Origin: Fragilaria radians
Lineage: Eukaryota > Bacillariophyta > Fragilariophyceae > Fragilariales > Fragilariaceae
Direction of reading: 5' to 3'
Assembly: GCA_900642245.1 (NCBI GenBank)
Contig: CAAAJI010000014.1
Location: 11,321 to 75,320, forward strand
DNA length: 64,000 bases
Positions 48,601-59,456 of the stretch are shown one piece after another; position 1 is the stretch's first letter; each line of letters begins with the position of its first letter. Under the pieces are notes generated by a model. That model was given only the letters and a program-made list of their open reading frames with translations. It was not told where the DNA came from and ran no database searches. The position numbers were made by a program, and so were the translations under genes.

Positions 48601-49853
48601 CTCGTTGGGTCGAAGTTTTCTTCGTTAGATCTAGATGAGGTTCCTGATCCGAGAGTTGAATCATCTCCATGATTCACGAGAAGAATTCCAGAAGGAGGAT
48701 CAACAGATCCATGAGAAGACCAGTTTTTCCCATAAGGATCTTTCGAAGTTCCTGAGTGCGATTCCCTGGAACGTTCTGATCCAAAGGAATACGGCATGGA
48801 ACTAGTGTTGAGAGATGCATGGTTCGATAATTGGGACGGGATTGCTTCTACTGGTTTTACTCCCATCTTCTCAAGCCTAGCAAGAAGCTTTTGCTTTTGA
48901 TTTTGAGCTGCTCCAACTTTTCCAGAGTTGGTACTTTTAAATGTTGCCTGCTTGATGGATGTATCCTTCGTTTTCTCGTTACTTGCCTTTGTCGTAAGAA
49001 GTCTTGCTCCACTTGTACCAGAGCTCGAACTCGATGGTGACATCTTGGGTATTATAACGCTTTTTTCATTAGGGAATGGTGGTATTTTAAGCTTCGGCCT
49101 TGTAGGCGGCTTTTCGTGAGTCACAACTTGAAGAGATCTCTTAGCATCTTCTAACTTTTTTTGCTTCGCTTGTGCGATCTTTATCCTCTGTTGCTCATCA
49201 ACCTTTTCGAGCATTTTCTGAGCTTTTTCATATGCTTCATTCTTTAACTTCTCAGCAGCAACCTCACTTGCATCAGCAGGCAAAGGATGTTGACCGTGCT
49301 GCACATGCACACGATCTATCGGAACTGTGAAGTCGAAATTCATGCGTAGATTTTTCCCCAAAGAAAGCACTCTTCCCGACTTCCCGGAGCTACTAGAAGC
49401 TTTAATCTCTAAGGGGGGTGTGCGGCTGCTGTTACTAGAGCTTTCTAGTTCTCGTTGTTGGTGTATTTTTCGTTTTGCATCATTGTATGCTCGACTAATA
49501 GAGAATGCAGAAGTTCCGGACGATCCCGATAAATTCTTCGTAAAGGAGCTTGTTGAGCTATCTGCAGCGGATATTATGCTTGCGCTTCCGGATCCAATTG
49601 TTTCTTTTGTTACATCATGGACCAATCTTTTTAATTCAGAATCAGTTTTCGACGTAGTCACAGAAGCATCTAACATTGAACTTGATCGAAATGATGTCGA
49701 TTCCCCAACGGAGTTGCTCTCAAACTTTGCACGTAATTGAGAAAGCTTTACAGATTGTCGCCGCCGACTTGGTGATGCCTGAGCAGTCCGAAGTAAGCTC
49801 ATTGTTGCGCACGAAAAAGGGGAATATTTTGTCTGATTGCAAGTGGAAAGCAT
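42605..49853 (-). CDS. Very large disordered protein with C-terminal coiled coil (protein B, paralogue of 2253-6829)
   Basis: Two minus-strand exons join across a 79-nt intron at 47662-47584 (GTAAGA...AACAAG, phase 1). The first ATG is 49853 and a second is 49802 (MSLLRTAQASPSRRR), giving about 2,389 or 2,372 residues. Nearly all of it is low-complexity, rich in Ser, Glu, Asn and Lys. A basic N-terminal motif (VKLSQLRAKFES) parallels QVSDLIARFEV in protein A. Later shared blocks are GGSPKRRR, SPRLQSVLSRIEQRR, and EEYDTLVDQLMRQNK followed by SLGSD. The last 175 residues start SEKRRLLG and are a predicted coiled coil containing GEREIIGAC and AMLTNLKLM. A cluster of SPEK/SPER motifs near the middle (around 44630-44750) could be sites for proline-directed kinases. 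No enzymatic domain, membrane helix or signal peptide is visible. The function is unknown. Confidence 0.85.
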
Positions 49854-50582
49854 AATGGATTGCTTTTTAGCGAATAAGCGTTTGTATGTAACCGCTTTCA
49901 AGATTTTAACGAGCGTTGGTACAAACTACCTAAACACCATGTGAGCTAAATAAATTAATGGCAGAAATAGGCGAAATCTGTATTGATAAAAAGTAATAGC
50001 AATAAGGTTATTTACTGGCAGCCATAACACAGGTTATCCGATGGCCAATTAATTAATATCAGCAGAACATAAAATAATACAAAACTCATGAAAAAATCAT
50101 AACAATTCATTCACTGCTCATGAAAAGATATCTTGAATCTTCGAAATTCCAACAGAATCATAAAGAGAAAGAAAAGGACTCAATGAAGGGGACTCCTCAT
50201 GAGGATTTAGGAATCACGCAGTGCACATATTTTCTGTTTAACATAAACCAGTTGCCAGAGACGTCTCCTATGAAGCTACACAGATACATGCATCTGTATA
50301 TGAAATGAAGATTTGAATCAAGGGCGCCATGATTTCACATTGTGAACATCAAGTGGATTGCTGTGGCCACACTAGGAACTGAGCGTTAAATTGGCTAGGA
50401 AAAGCTTAACTCAATCAACAAGACTCCTACCTCCTGACATTAAGCTTTACCTAAGAAACTTCAAAATCTATATATCATTTTCGCGAATGAATTGGAAACA
50501 AAGTGACAAAGCTTCCATGAAGCAGGGAGACAAACACACACTTCTATATATGTATATATACATTACATTACATTACAACGAT
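49854..50582. other. Intergenic region between two minus-strand genes
   Basis: About 730 bp, AT-rich, containing the presumed promoter of the large gene on its left and the 3' end of the OsmC-like gene on its right. A short run of TACAT units lies near 50560-50577. No gene was recognised. Confidence 0.5.
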
Positions 50583-51278
50583 TCATTCCGTTTCAGCTAC
50601 CTGATTTCCAATTTGCCACTCTACATCGATGGCACATCCACTCTGAATAATCATATTTGCAATTGGACAACGATATTCTGTTATCTCAGCAAGATTTTGT
50701 AACTGGTCTTGTGATACCGACCCCTTTTTGATATGTACACGAATAGAACCTTGGATACTGGTTAACATGGCAGGTATTGCAGGCCTTACAGAGATTGGTA
50801 ACTCCAAGGCACCTCGTTCATCTCGATATGCTGACACATCGAATTCCATTCTGGCAATTGAAATACGAGGTTCCATCATACGTCCGACGTAAAGAGCCGT
50901 GACGTGAGTACATCCAATCCATGACGCTAATAGCATCTCCACTGGTTGTGGCGACGTATCTTGTCCTCCCATGGTCTTGGGCACATCTGTCGATATAGTA
51001 TGTCCAGTATTGGTTTTCAACGAGACACTTAACCGATGACTCTCACCAGTTAGGTGATAACTTTTCAAGAATTCAGAAGGAATCACACCACCGCTGAAAT
51101 CACGCACTGATTTTGTCATTTCCAATGATTTGTTTCCTTGAGGTTCCAAAAAAGTCGAGTTCCACCTCTCACATGTAGATGAAATTCTTTTCCATGAATG
51201 GTATGTTGGATGCAAAGACCTTAAATCGCATCCCTTCAATTTGGTTAAAGATCTATAAAAAGTTTGCCGTCGAAACAT
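50583..51278 (-). CDS. OsmC/Ohr-like protein, probably organelle-targeted
   Basis: A single exon of 231 codons starts at ATG 51278. Residues 1-55 are basic and hydroxylated with few acidic residues (MFRRQTFYRSLTKLKG), as in a mitochondrial presequence. From about 80 the OsmC fold is recognisable. There is a strand SHRLSVSLKTNTGH, then MGGQDTSPQPVEMLLASWIGC with Cys123. Further strands follow, and a second Cys204 lies in the YRCPIANMI motif. These two cysteines match the redox pair that OsmC/Ohr proteins use against organic hydroperoxides. By family it would be a thiol peroxidase-like detoxification protein, with electrons probably from a dihydrolipoyl or thioredoxin system. Many eukaryotic OsmC-like proteins are uncharacterised, so the substrate stays open. 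Length fits the family plus a presequence. Confidence 0.9.
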   Translation of the reverse strand: MFRRQTFYRSLTKLKGCDLRSLHPTYHSWKRISSTCERWNSTFLEPQGNKSLEMTKSVRDFSGGVIPSEFLKSYHLTGESHRLSVSLKTNTGHTISTDVPKTMGGQDTSPQPVEMLLASWIGCTHVTALYVGRMMEPRISIARMEFDVSAYRDERGALELPISVRPAIPAMLTSIQGSIRVHIKKGSVSQDQLQNLAEITEYRCPIANMIIQSGCAIDVEWQIGNQVAETE

Positions 51279-53197
51279 CTTCTCATTTATCGCAACGGTT
51301 GAAATCTACTGTTAGTAGCTACTGATAATTGATGTCTCTGCCTGCTGAATGTCATACAACTACTTTTTTCAACCACACTTTCATTTCTTGCTTGTATTTT
51401 GTTGGGAATCCTTCTTTCCTTCCTTATCTGAAAGAATTTAATCGGATTGTTCTCAAGTATAGAAGTGAGTGAGTGATTGAGTGAAACTACTCAAAAAGAT
51501 AAAATAAATTCTACGTATCTGAATGTCAAAACTTTGATTACATAAAAAAAAGGAAAGTCAACAATTCTCCTCCATATTGGTAAATAAAGAATTGATTCAC
51601 TAATTTGTTAATTTGATTCAATTCCTACTCAGCTGACTAGTATATCCACCCTAGACTCTATCAAAGGCAACAACGCTAAATAAAAGGTAAGTTTGAGTGG
51701 ATTGGATTTTCCTGGTCCTGATGACTTGAATTTGTCGATTTGCTTCTCTCGCTGCTTAGAAGAAGGGGAGAAATGTGTAACCTAGGATAACGGTCGAAAG
51801 AAGAATGACAGCAGTTTCATTGCTGATTCCAAAGTGTTCTTGATCCTTCATTAATGTCATTTCTCTCTTTAGAATAATATTGCTGCAATAGAAATCTTTG
51901 AATCTCTCATTCCAAGTTTCACTTGTTGAAGAAAATTAGTAATAATTCGATTTTTTGACTGCTACAATCAAAATTGTTATTACAAAAGGTTGTAGATGCC
52001 AAAATGTGTGTTTAGAGAGAGAGAGAGAGCAAGAACAATTTCTATGTTGCTAGAATAAGAAAGACAATTGTAAGTAGTTTTGTGATTTTTGGTAAATGGT
52101 GTGCTTGAAGTGTGCTTCTCAATCTTTGATGCAGCTCCGCTCAAGAATTGAAGTGAATGGTCACATCCCAATGATATCCTAGGACTTTTGAGAGTTAAAT
52201 TGTTGATAAGAATTGATAGTAATGTCAGATCAGAGAAATCTTGAATCAACAAGTAAGAATCATATGGAAACGATGTTGATACAATTTGAAAGGAAAAGAA
52301 AGTATACTAATGGGCTCTACCAAAACTATTAGCGGAAGGAGATGATGTTTGCAATAGAATGTGAAACTAAGCAGCAAATAGACAAGGGGGGGGGGGGCAG
52401 GCCATTACTGTGTCATTTGAAACCGTGTTGGTATTCGAGTTCATGAATGATTAAGCGATGGCACGTGATTGATTCGGATCAAAATCAACTTCCGTTTTTT
52501 TTGTACCTGCTGCAACATTGAAAAGCATGAATTGACGATTCCACCTTACGATATTGACCATCTGTATATTGTCATAATCGTCGAAACTCATCGTTCTTTG
52601 ATTGGTTATCTACGAAACCCGTGATTCCTTTGCGAGTTACGTGGCCACAATCCGTCCGATATTCATACGTAAATGGATACTGTGTATAGATAGTGTGGCA
52701 ATTCCTGATGATGACTTTTTGGCAGGCAAATGGTCCGATTTGACGTCATCATGACTTCAACGTACTGTGCGTTTCTTAAAAACCTTTCCACGCACGTTGA
52801 CGGAGTGTACATGGTTAGTCCAATAATTTATTTAGCTTCTGACGACGACCCTTTGGTGCAAGTGTTCAACACCTTTTTGATCCTCTTCTAGGCTTGCTAG
52901 TGTACTCAAAAGTATTTCTATTTTGGGTAAGCTCTTCTGAAAGAACCTCTTTGGGCTTGAATGTATTTGATTTGATGTAGTATTTTGTATTGATGGAGAC
53001 TATTCAATTCCAACCAGCAACTAACGTTTCCCTTGCTTTATTTTCACTCTGTATTTCTTTTTTCTGAAAGTCGAAATCACAATTGACAAAGGAGGTTGCA
53101 TATATTTCTCCGCTATATTCATGCTTGGTAGTGATAGTCTGGATTCTTGTGTGAAATCCGTTGAATTGAGGATAATTACTGCTTTACATTGAAGTCA
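51279..53197. other. Intergenic region between divergent genes, with a TGACGTCA palindrome
   Basis: About 1.9 kb without a gene. A 12-base G run lies at 52386-52397, a GA microsatellite near 52014-52028, and a perfect TGACGTCA at 52741-52748, 450 bp before the start of the leucine-rich-repeat gene. Short frames (for example 52252-51980 minus) look like chance. The ends should hold the promoters of the OsmC gene and the repeat gene. Confidence 0.45.
52741..52748. promoter_or_regulatory. TGACGTCA (CRE-type bZIP site)
   Basis: A perfect 8-bp palindrome of the cAMP/CO2-responsive type, 450 bp upstream of ATG 53198. In diatoms TGACGT cores are bound by bZIP factors. One site alone may be chance. 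Confidence 0.3.
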
Positions 53198-56100
53198 ATG
53201 GCCAATCCATCATGTTATACATACTTCGGTAACGGCGAAGATCGCATTCCGATATCGGCAACCACAATTATTATTGACCCCTCTGTTCAAGAAATAAGGC
53301 CTAAAGCATTCCGAGGATGTTCCTTACTTTTGTCGATAATCATACCACCTTCTGTCCAAGAAATTGGTATGAATGCATTTTCTGGATGCGAAGGGCTCCA
53401 ACGAGTAGAAATGTCAACATCCATACAAATAATTGGTGATGGTGCCTTCTATGGATGTGTATCTTTAAAGATCATTGACCTACCCGAAGGTCTCAAAGCA
53501 ATTGGACAGGGGGCATTTTATGGTTGCAAACGCTTAACATCCATTACGATACCCCATTCCATTGGATTCATTGAAGCTCATGCATTTCAAGGTTGCTCGT
53601 CGTTAAATGAAGTCTTTATACCGCAGTCTGTTACTACAATAGGGAAATATGCCTTTTATCGCTGTTCTACTTTGAAGACGATATACATACCCCCTTCGGT
53701 AACCACCATTGGAGAGCTAGCATTTTCAGAATGCACTAGCGTCGAGTTACTGATCATTCCCGAATCATTGGTCAGCACAGCTTGGGGTGCCTTTTCAAGA
53801 TGCACGGCGTTGAAATCTGTCACACTTCCTGATACTATGACATCAATTGTTTGGGGAACCTTTGCAGAGTGCAAATCTTTGGTCTCCATCGGTATTCCTG
53901 ATTCAGTCACAACTATTTGCTCCTTTGCATTTCATGGATGTGAATCTCTTTCTTCCATAGATATTCCTTCATCTGTTCAAAACATTGATCAAAATGCATT
54001 CAATGGATGTGTCTCATTGGAACACGTGAAACTCCCTCATGGCATTACAAGTATTGCACCTTACACATTCTTCGGGTGTACGTCTCTCAAGTCAATTAAG
54101 ATTCCAGACACCGTTCAAATAATATGTCCATTTGCATTCTACGGTTGCGTTTCCTTGGAAGAGATTTTGATTCCAGATTCGGTAGTGTCTATAGGGAAAA
54201 GTGCATTCCATCGATGCTTAGCATTGAAATCGATCGTCATTCCGTATTCCGTCTCAACTCTTCAAGAAATGACCTTTGCCGAGTGTATATCGTTGCAATC
54301 TATAGACATTCCAGATACAGTGTGTGTCATTGGAGAGAGTGCTTTCGAGAGTTGTTCTGCTTTGACTTCCATTACCATTCCTGAATCAGTGACAGCTATT
54401 TCTTGGGGTACTTTTGCGGAATGTACCAACCTTTCGATTATAACAATTCCGCGTTACGTTGCAACAATATGTGACTATGCCTTTGCGGAATGCATTAATT
54501 TGGTTTTGGCTAGAATTCCGACTTCAGTTACTACTCTTGCAGAGACTGCCTTCTATGGTTGTCAATCTCTTGTGTTAATCAACATTCCGTCAACAGTAAA
54601 AGCAATTGCCCACGAAAAAGCATTCTTAGAGTGTCAAGTATTGAAAGATGGAGCGAACCGCTCTTCACTTGATGTTACCGCTTGGCTTCGTACTCGATTT
54701 GATGAACTGCCAGCACATGATACTTGCAACCGTACCAACTTGACTCGAATGGAAGTTACTACTAGTCTTGAAGACTTTCATGACGCATTTAAGCAGTTGG
54801 ACAGCATTGGCCTGTCCGCACTGCATGTGTTATTGTTGAATGACTATGCTGAATCAGATATGGTGGAAGATATAATCAGATCACATCCCAGCTCAATTCA
54901 AGTTGTAGGGCCACTGGGAATGTCTCCGCTGCACTTGGCAAGTCTCATGCCACGAATACCTTTATCTGTGATTTCTTTGCTAGTTAATTCATATACAGCA
55001 GATGGTCGCTTAGCGTTAACGGTAAAGGATGAGAATCACAACTACCCTTGTACACTGGCAATTCGATACATCAAGTCTGAGCAGACAGTGCTTTACATAT
55101 TCGAGAGATTTCCTATTGAAGATTCAGACCTTAGAACAGAGACAGAAAAGAAAAGGCGACAATGTCTCTGTGATCTTCTCGTTGAGAAACTCTTCTCGCA
55201 ACCTTTGACAGTGGCTCAATTGATGGATCCTCTGCAGCGTCATGGCTTTGTCAAACTTTTAAATAGCATCGATTGTTGCACCGAGTTCGGAAAAAAGTTC
55301 TTATCTCTTATCGAAGAAAGACCGTTGGAATTAGTTATAACGCTTGCCCACATGCGAGATCTCCATGGACGCATAGCATTTCAAAATGCTTCGAAGGACG
55401 TCAAAGAAGCATTTGAGAGGAGAATAATGGCGTCATCAGCCTTGCCTTCATTACAGTTAGTATGTTCACCTCAATTCATGGAGTTTCCAGCTAAATCATT
55501 AGTAAGGACCAATGGCATCAAACATGGAGAAGAAAATGGCTGTAATGGTATCCTTGTCTCAAAGAAGAAAACATTGTATGGTGCGAAAAAGTTTCGTAAG
55601 TTGATGAAGCGATTCGGCATTGATTGGAAATGGGGAAATTATTTTGATCCTGCCACCCAGCATACTTGTTTTGAGCTTTGTAAAGATGTATTGGATAATG
55701 TTCCATGTAGGGAATCAATTGTTGAATTCAAGCCAAATACTGCCAGGTTCTTGGAAATCAAATTACAATCTGGATTTCACATTCAATTTGATTCAAGTTT
55801 TGTATTCGGAGCCAATTTTCATTTCTTCCAACACATTGGTCGCGTAATTTTCGAAGTGCTGAAATCCTTCCAAGAAAGCGAAAACCTTGAAATAAACGCT
55901 GAACTTCGTGATATCTCACTCCGTGCTGAGCTCATAAGTAATAATCCAGTCAAACTAAAGACCTTTGTTCGTCAGCTAACGGAAGCTGTAGCGTGTGCTC
56001 ACAACGTAGGAGTTGTTAGCTCAAACTCAAGTCTTGAAGATTTTGTGAGAATGGGAAGTCAGAAGCTCCTTCCCGCGATCGAAGCACCCAAGGAGGTTGT

Positions 56101-57178
56101 CGTTAGATCTAAGTTTCCTTCGAAAACGTTAGCACCCGATAACAGTTCTAGACTTTCGCGGAAAGAACAAAAGCGTTTTGATACATTTGTGAAAGTTGAT
56201 GCAGACCCAGATCCTGAGGAATGGGCAAAGATTGATACAACAGGATCACGCCAGGCAACATTCTTTGCGGTTAAAACTTACCTTACAGAAGAAGTTTTGA
56301 ACTCAGAAGAAAACAGTCATGACGAAGGAGATTCACAGCAGTCATCCCCTACCTCAAACCAGGCATTTAGGATCATTCGAAAGTTTTGTCCCGGGGTACC
56401 TAAAAATTGTATTCCATTTAAACTGGTCGATAAAGTAGAGAAATTCGTGTTGATGAAAAAGACCAATGGGATTGTTGAAAATATTTTAACGAAAAAATCC
56501 GTGAACGAAAATGAATTAAGAGAGTTCTTAAAATTTCTCAAACAGAGTGACACTGATTCCTTGGTGAGGAAGTTTAGAAGAGTGAAGAAAAAGTCCTCTC
56601 CTCTGACAGCCCAATGGTCGAATGAAGAACGAGAGAAAAGATGGAAATCTGTTAAGTTAAGGCAGCGCAATACTCCAGAGAAAAACAAACCTACAAGTAT
56701 TGTGTTGCGGAATGGAAGGAAAAGAACAGAAGTGAAAAATAATTTCTCTGTATTGAAGTCGTTAGTTGCTGCTTCTGTTGCAAACAAAGAGAATCAGGTT
56801 TTTACGGCTCAGTTACCTCCTTTTCTTATACAAGAATCGAGAAGATCTAACACTTGGAAAATTAGTCCCTTCCTTTTCACCTCACAGAAAAATCTCGTTG
56901 CCCATGAGAAAAGCCCATTCATGAATCCTCTATTCCGCCTACCTTCCTATCATAGACAGCTTTGCACAGAACTTTTCCAACTCTCTAAATTTCGCAAACT
57001 CTGGTTGCTCCCATCCTTACCTTTCTTACATATTCTATTTCCATTGCCTAGATTCAACTTTCAATTTTGGGACAACCTGTTCATGCCTGCAATGCAATTA
57101 AGTGAACCAGAATCATGTTCTGTCATGGTTTGTCTTGGATTGTGCAAATTCAAAGATTGTTCAGTCAAGCAAGAGTAA
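53198..57178 (+). CDS. BspA-type leucine-rich-repeat protein with ankyrin-like region
   Basis: A single open frame whose first ATG is 53198 (MANPSCYTYFGN), giving 1,326 residues. Residues 20-482 hold 20 successive 23-residue LRR_5 (BspA, Treponema pallidum-type) repeats. Each has an AF-x-x-C or TF-x-x-C core and an IP-x-S/T-V turn; the Cys is kept in all 20. About 530-635 is ankyrin-like (LSALHVLLLNDYAESD, GMSPLHLASLM). Next is a helical segment ending HMRDLHGRIAFQNASKDV, a form common in diatom ankyrin proteins. The remaining ~600 residues are basic and unrecognised, and no kinase motif is visible. The last 120 residues are Phe/Leu/Pro-rich and may be readthrough of an unrecognised intron or 3' end. 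There is no signal peptide, so it is probably cytosolic. The repeats suggest protein binding; the partner is unknown. Confidence 0.88.
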   Translation: MANPSCYTYFGNGEDRIPISATTIIIDPSVQEIRPKAFRGCSLLLSIIIPPSVQEIGMNAFSGCEGLQRVEMSTSIQIIGDGAFYGCVSLKIIDLPEGLKAIGQGAFYGCKRLTSITIPHSIGFIEAHAFQGCSSLNEVFIPQSVTTIGKYAFYRCSTLKTIYIPPSVTTIGELAFSECTSVELLIIPESLVSTAWGAFSRCTALKSVTLPDTMTSIVWGTFAECKSLVSIGIPDSVTTICSFAFHGCESLSSIDIPSSVQNIDQNAFNGCVSLEHVKLPHGITSIAPYTFFGCTSLKSIKIPDTVQIICPFAFYGCVSLEEILIPDSVVSIGKSAFHRCLALKSIVIPYSVSTLQEMTFAECISLQSIDIPDTVCVIGESAFESCSALTSITIPESVTAISWGTFAECTNLSIITIPRYVATICDYAFAECINLVLARIPTSVTTLAETAFYGCQSLVLINIPSTVKAIAHEKAFLECQVLKDGANRSSLDVTAWLRTRFDELPAHDTCNRTNLTRMEVTTSLEDFHDAFKQLDSIGLSALHVLLLNDYAESDMVEDIIRSHPSSIQVVGPLGMSPLHLASLMPRIPLSVISLLVNSYTADGRLALTVKDENHNYPCTLAIRYIKSEQTVLYIFERFPIEDSDLRTETEKKRRQCLCDLLVEKLFSQPLTVAQLMDPLQRHGFVKLLNSIDCCTEFGKKFLSLIEERPLELVITLAHMRDLHGRIAFQNASKDVKEAFERRIMASSALPSLQLVCSPQFMEFPAKSLVRTNGIKHGEENGCNGILVSKKKTLYGAKKFRKLMKRFGIDWKWGNYFDPATQHTCFELCKDVLDNVPCRESIVEFKPNTARFLEIKLQSGFHIQFDSSFVFGANFHFFQHIGRVIFEVLKSFQESENLEINAELRDISLRAELISNNPVKLKTFVRQLTEAVACAHNVGVVSSNSSLEDFVRMGSQKLLPAIEAPKEVVVRSKFPSKTLAPDNSSRLSRKEQKRFDTFVKVDADPDPEEWAKIDTTGSRQATFFAVKTYLTEEVLNSEENSHDEGDSQQSSPTSNQAFRIIRKFCPGVPKNCIPFKLVDKVEKFVLMKKTNGIVENILTKKSVNENELREFLKFLKQSDTDSLVRKFRRVKKKSSPLTAQWSNEEREKRWKSVKLRQRNTPEKNKPTSIVLRNGRKRTEVKNNFSVLKSLVAASVANKENQVFTAQLPPFLIQESRRSNTWKISPFLFTSQKNLVAHEKSPFMNPLFRLPSYHRQLCTELFQLSKFRKLWLLPSLPFLHILFPLPRFNFQFWDNLFMPAMQLSEPESCSVMVCLGLCKFKDCSVKQE

Positions 57179-57638
57179 AAGTTCCTTTTGATCTTATGCA
57201 TCAATTCCACCACATGAATATGACATCTAACCATCTTTGTTTTGGATGAACTAGTACTTGACGACATACATTTGGCTGTTCAATGTTAGGGTAACATCTG
57301 CTATGTAACTACCCTAACCTTGACATCTTGAAACAGTAGGTGATCATATGTGCTTGCTTTGGGCTGATTTCAACAATGGACTGCATAAAAGGTGATCAAC
57401 CTCCATGAAGTATGTGCTGACATGCTTCTTTACAAGTTGAGTCATTTAAAAGTTCCTGAATGATATCTGAACCTTAACTATTTACCATCTATTCACTTAC
57501 ATCGAAATTTTCGATGCAATTGATATGGAAAGGTTTCTGTGTATGGAAAACTTTCAAATATTCAGTATGTGAGGAAGTATTGATATAAAGATTATGTAGC
57601 AGTGTTATATTAGCTACTTTTGCATATGTTTCAAATAG
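57179..57638. other. Spacer between the repeat protein gene and the 5' LTR
   Basis: About 460 bp of AT-rich DNA, probably the 3' untranslated region and flank. No further gene or motif was recognised. A target-site duplication around the following element could not be fixed because the exact LTR ends are uncertain. Confidence 0.5.
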
Positions 57639-57808
57639 AGATATCCCTCACAATTGATCCTTTTAGTTTATATTTGTTTAGGTTATTCAATAGGTGTATA
57701 TAAGGATATTGAAGAATGCGAAAGAGATCTAATTTCTAGTAACTACAACTTTTATTGGAATACATTTCTTATTGCTTCCCTTCTTCCCTTTCATTGAACT
57801 TGATGACT
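57639..57808 (+). repeat. 5' LTR of the Copia element
   Basis: About 170 bp that matches 60204-60369 along its length. Both contain TATTTGTTTAGGTTAT, GGATATTGAAGAATGCG and AATACATTTCTTATTGCTTC. Several substitutions and small indels separate the two, so the insertion is not recent. Exact ends, including the usual TG...CA, could not be set. Confidence 0.85.
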
Positions 57809-59350
57809 CTCTAACATGTTTAAACATGGGTACCTGTACGCTCTCTTTACTAAATCATTAACAAGTTCCATATATTTTTTTATTCAAGAAGTTGTCACTT
57901 CATCAGTTTCGATTTGATTTTGTGATTCAAGTTTTTTGCTCATCATCTTACAAAAATGACCAATCAAAGCATTATCTATGTGATTCCATTTAATGGAAAA
58001 GTGAGGATTGGTCTACCTGAAGTGAGAACTTTTTAGCCAAGGCAAAGCGCTATGGCTTCAAGGATGTTTTGTTGGGAAAAGTAAGGATTCCCAAAACTGA
58101 CAAAGTGTACGATGTGGATTTGGAAGGAAAGAAACGACTAATTGCTTCTGATATGAATGCATTGGCTTCTACAGAGCTAACTTTATCTTTGAAAAGGTTA
58201 CAAAAATAAATATAGAGAGTAATGCGTTCCTTCCATGGGAAAGATTGAAGAACAAGTTTGAGCCCTTATTTGCACCCTCTTTATATAAAATCGAGAAACT
58301 ATTCCACCAATGTGCTCTAAAGAAAGGACAAGACCCAGAAGGATAGTTAACTGAACTTGAACACTACCGCATGAAGCTTGAAGAATTGGGATCCAGCATC
58401 TTGGCTAGCCAATTTATGATTCAAATTTTGAATAACATGACTTCTGACTACAATCTCCAACTACCAATGATGGAAAGGTTTAAATGATAATTTCAATCCA
58501 TTGACTATTGATGAAATCCGGGACGATCTTAACTTAAGCTGTCAACGGTTAAGCATGACGTGCAACAATGAAAAAGTAGATGAATCTGCTCATGATGCAG
58601 CTTTATTTGGAGGACAGTTTCAAGGAAAATGAAGAAATTGTGGGATGATTGGTAACAAGGCTCAAAATTGTAAAACCAATTCTCAAAAGATTGGAGGTGA
58701 AAATGGCGGAAATCAAGTAAACTCATAACCCCTAACCAACAAGGAACTCAGTGATATGAAGAACAAAGGAGTTTGGAAAGTGATTGATTAAGTGCATGTT
58801 CCTAAGGATAGAAGATGCATTAAGAACAAGTGGATATTCAAAGTTAGAAGAAACGGAAAACGGTACTTGAAGTCTACAATCGTGACATTGAAACTACATT
58901 CCTACATGGCAAGTTAGTTGAAGAATTTTATGTGAATATACCTCCTGGGTTGAATATCGGTAATCATAAAGAGTTGCTTTTACAAAAAGGCAATCTACGG
59001 TCTCGTACAAAGTGCTAGAAAGTTTTATCAAAGATTGATTGAAGTCTTCAAAGTTTTTGGCTTTACTGGAAGCAAGTCTCTGATCCGTGTCTATGGACCA
59101 AATGGGACTATAAAGTTGAAAATCTTTTGATTATAGGCATTTATGTTGATGATTGCCTAGTTATTGGAAAGGAACAAAGCATCACAAGGTTGATTGATGA
59201 TTTGAAGCATCAAGAGTTTAATTTAAAGATTGATAAAGGATGACTGTTTATTTGAGTTGCCACATTATTGAGTCCAACAACAAAAAGAAATTGGTTATCA
59301 TCCAGCCACATTTAGTGATTCATTTGATTCAAAAATTTGAAATGGAAAAT

Positions 59351-59456
59351 TTGAAATGGAAGTTACCAAGAAACGTAACGGAACTATAAAACTTCCGGAA
59401 CACTTGAAATGGAAGTTACCAAGAAACGCAACGGAACTATAAAACTTCCGGAACAC
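59351..59456 (+). repeat. 53-bp tandem duplication inside the Copia remnant
   Basis: The unit at 59351-59403 is repeated at 59404-59456 with a single T/C difference visible in the AAACGTAACGG versus AAACGCAACGG part. The unit is not a multiple of three, so it shifts the pol frame between the RT and RNase H parts. Confidence 0.95.

Noticed and set aside
49327..49740. 137-codon plus-strand frame
   Set aside because: It lies antisense inside exon 1 of the large minus-strand gene and mirrors its biased codons. It has no independent domain.
56317..56787. 156-codon minus-strand frame
   Set aside because: Antisense shadow of the BspA-type gene, with a Phe/Ser-rich translation typical of such shadows.
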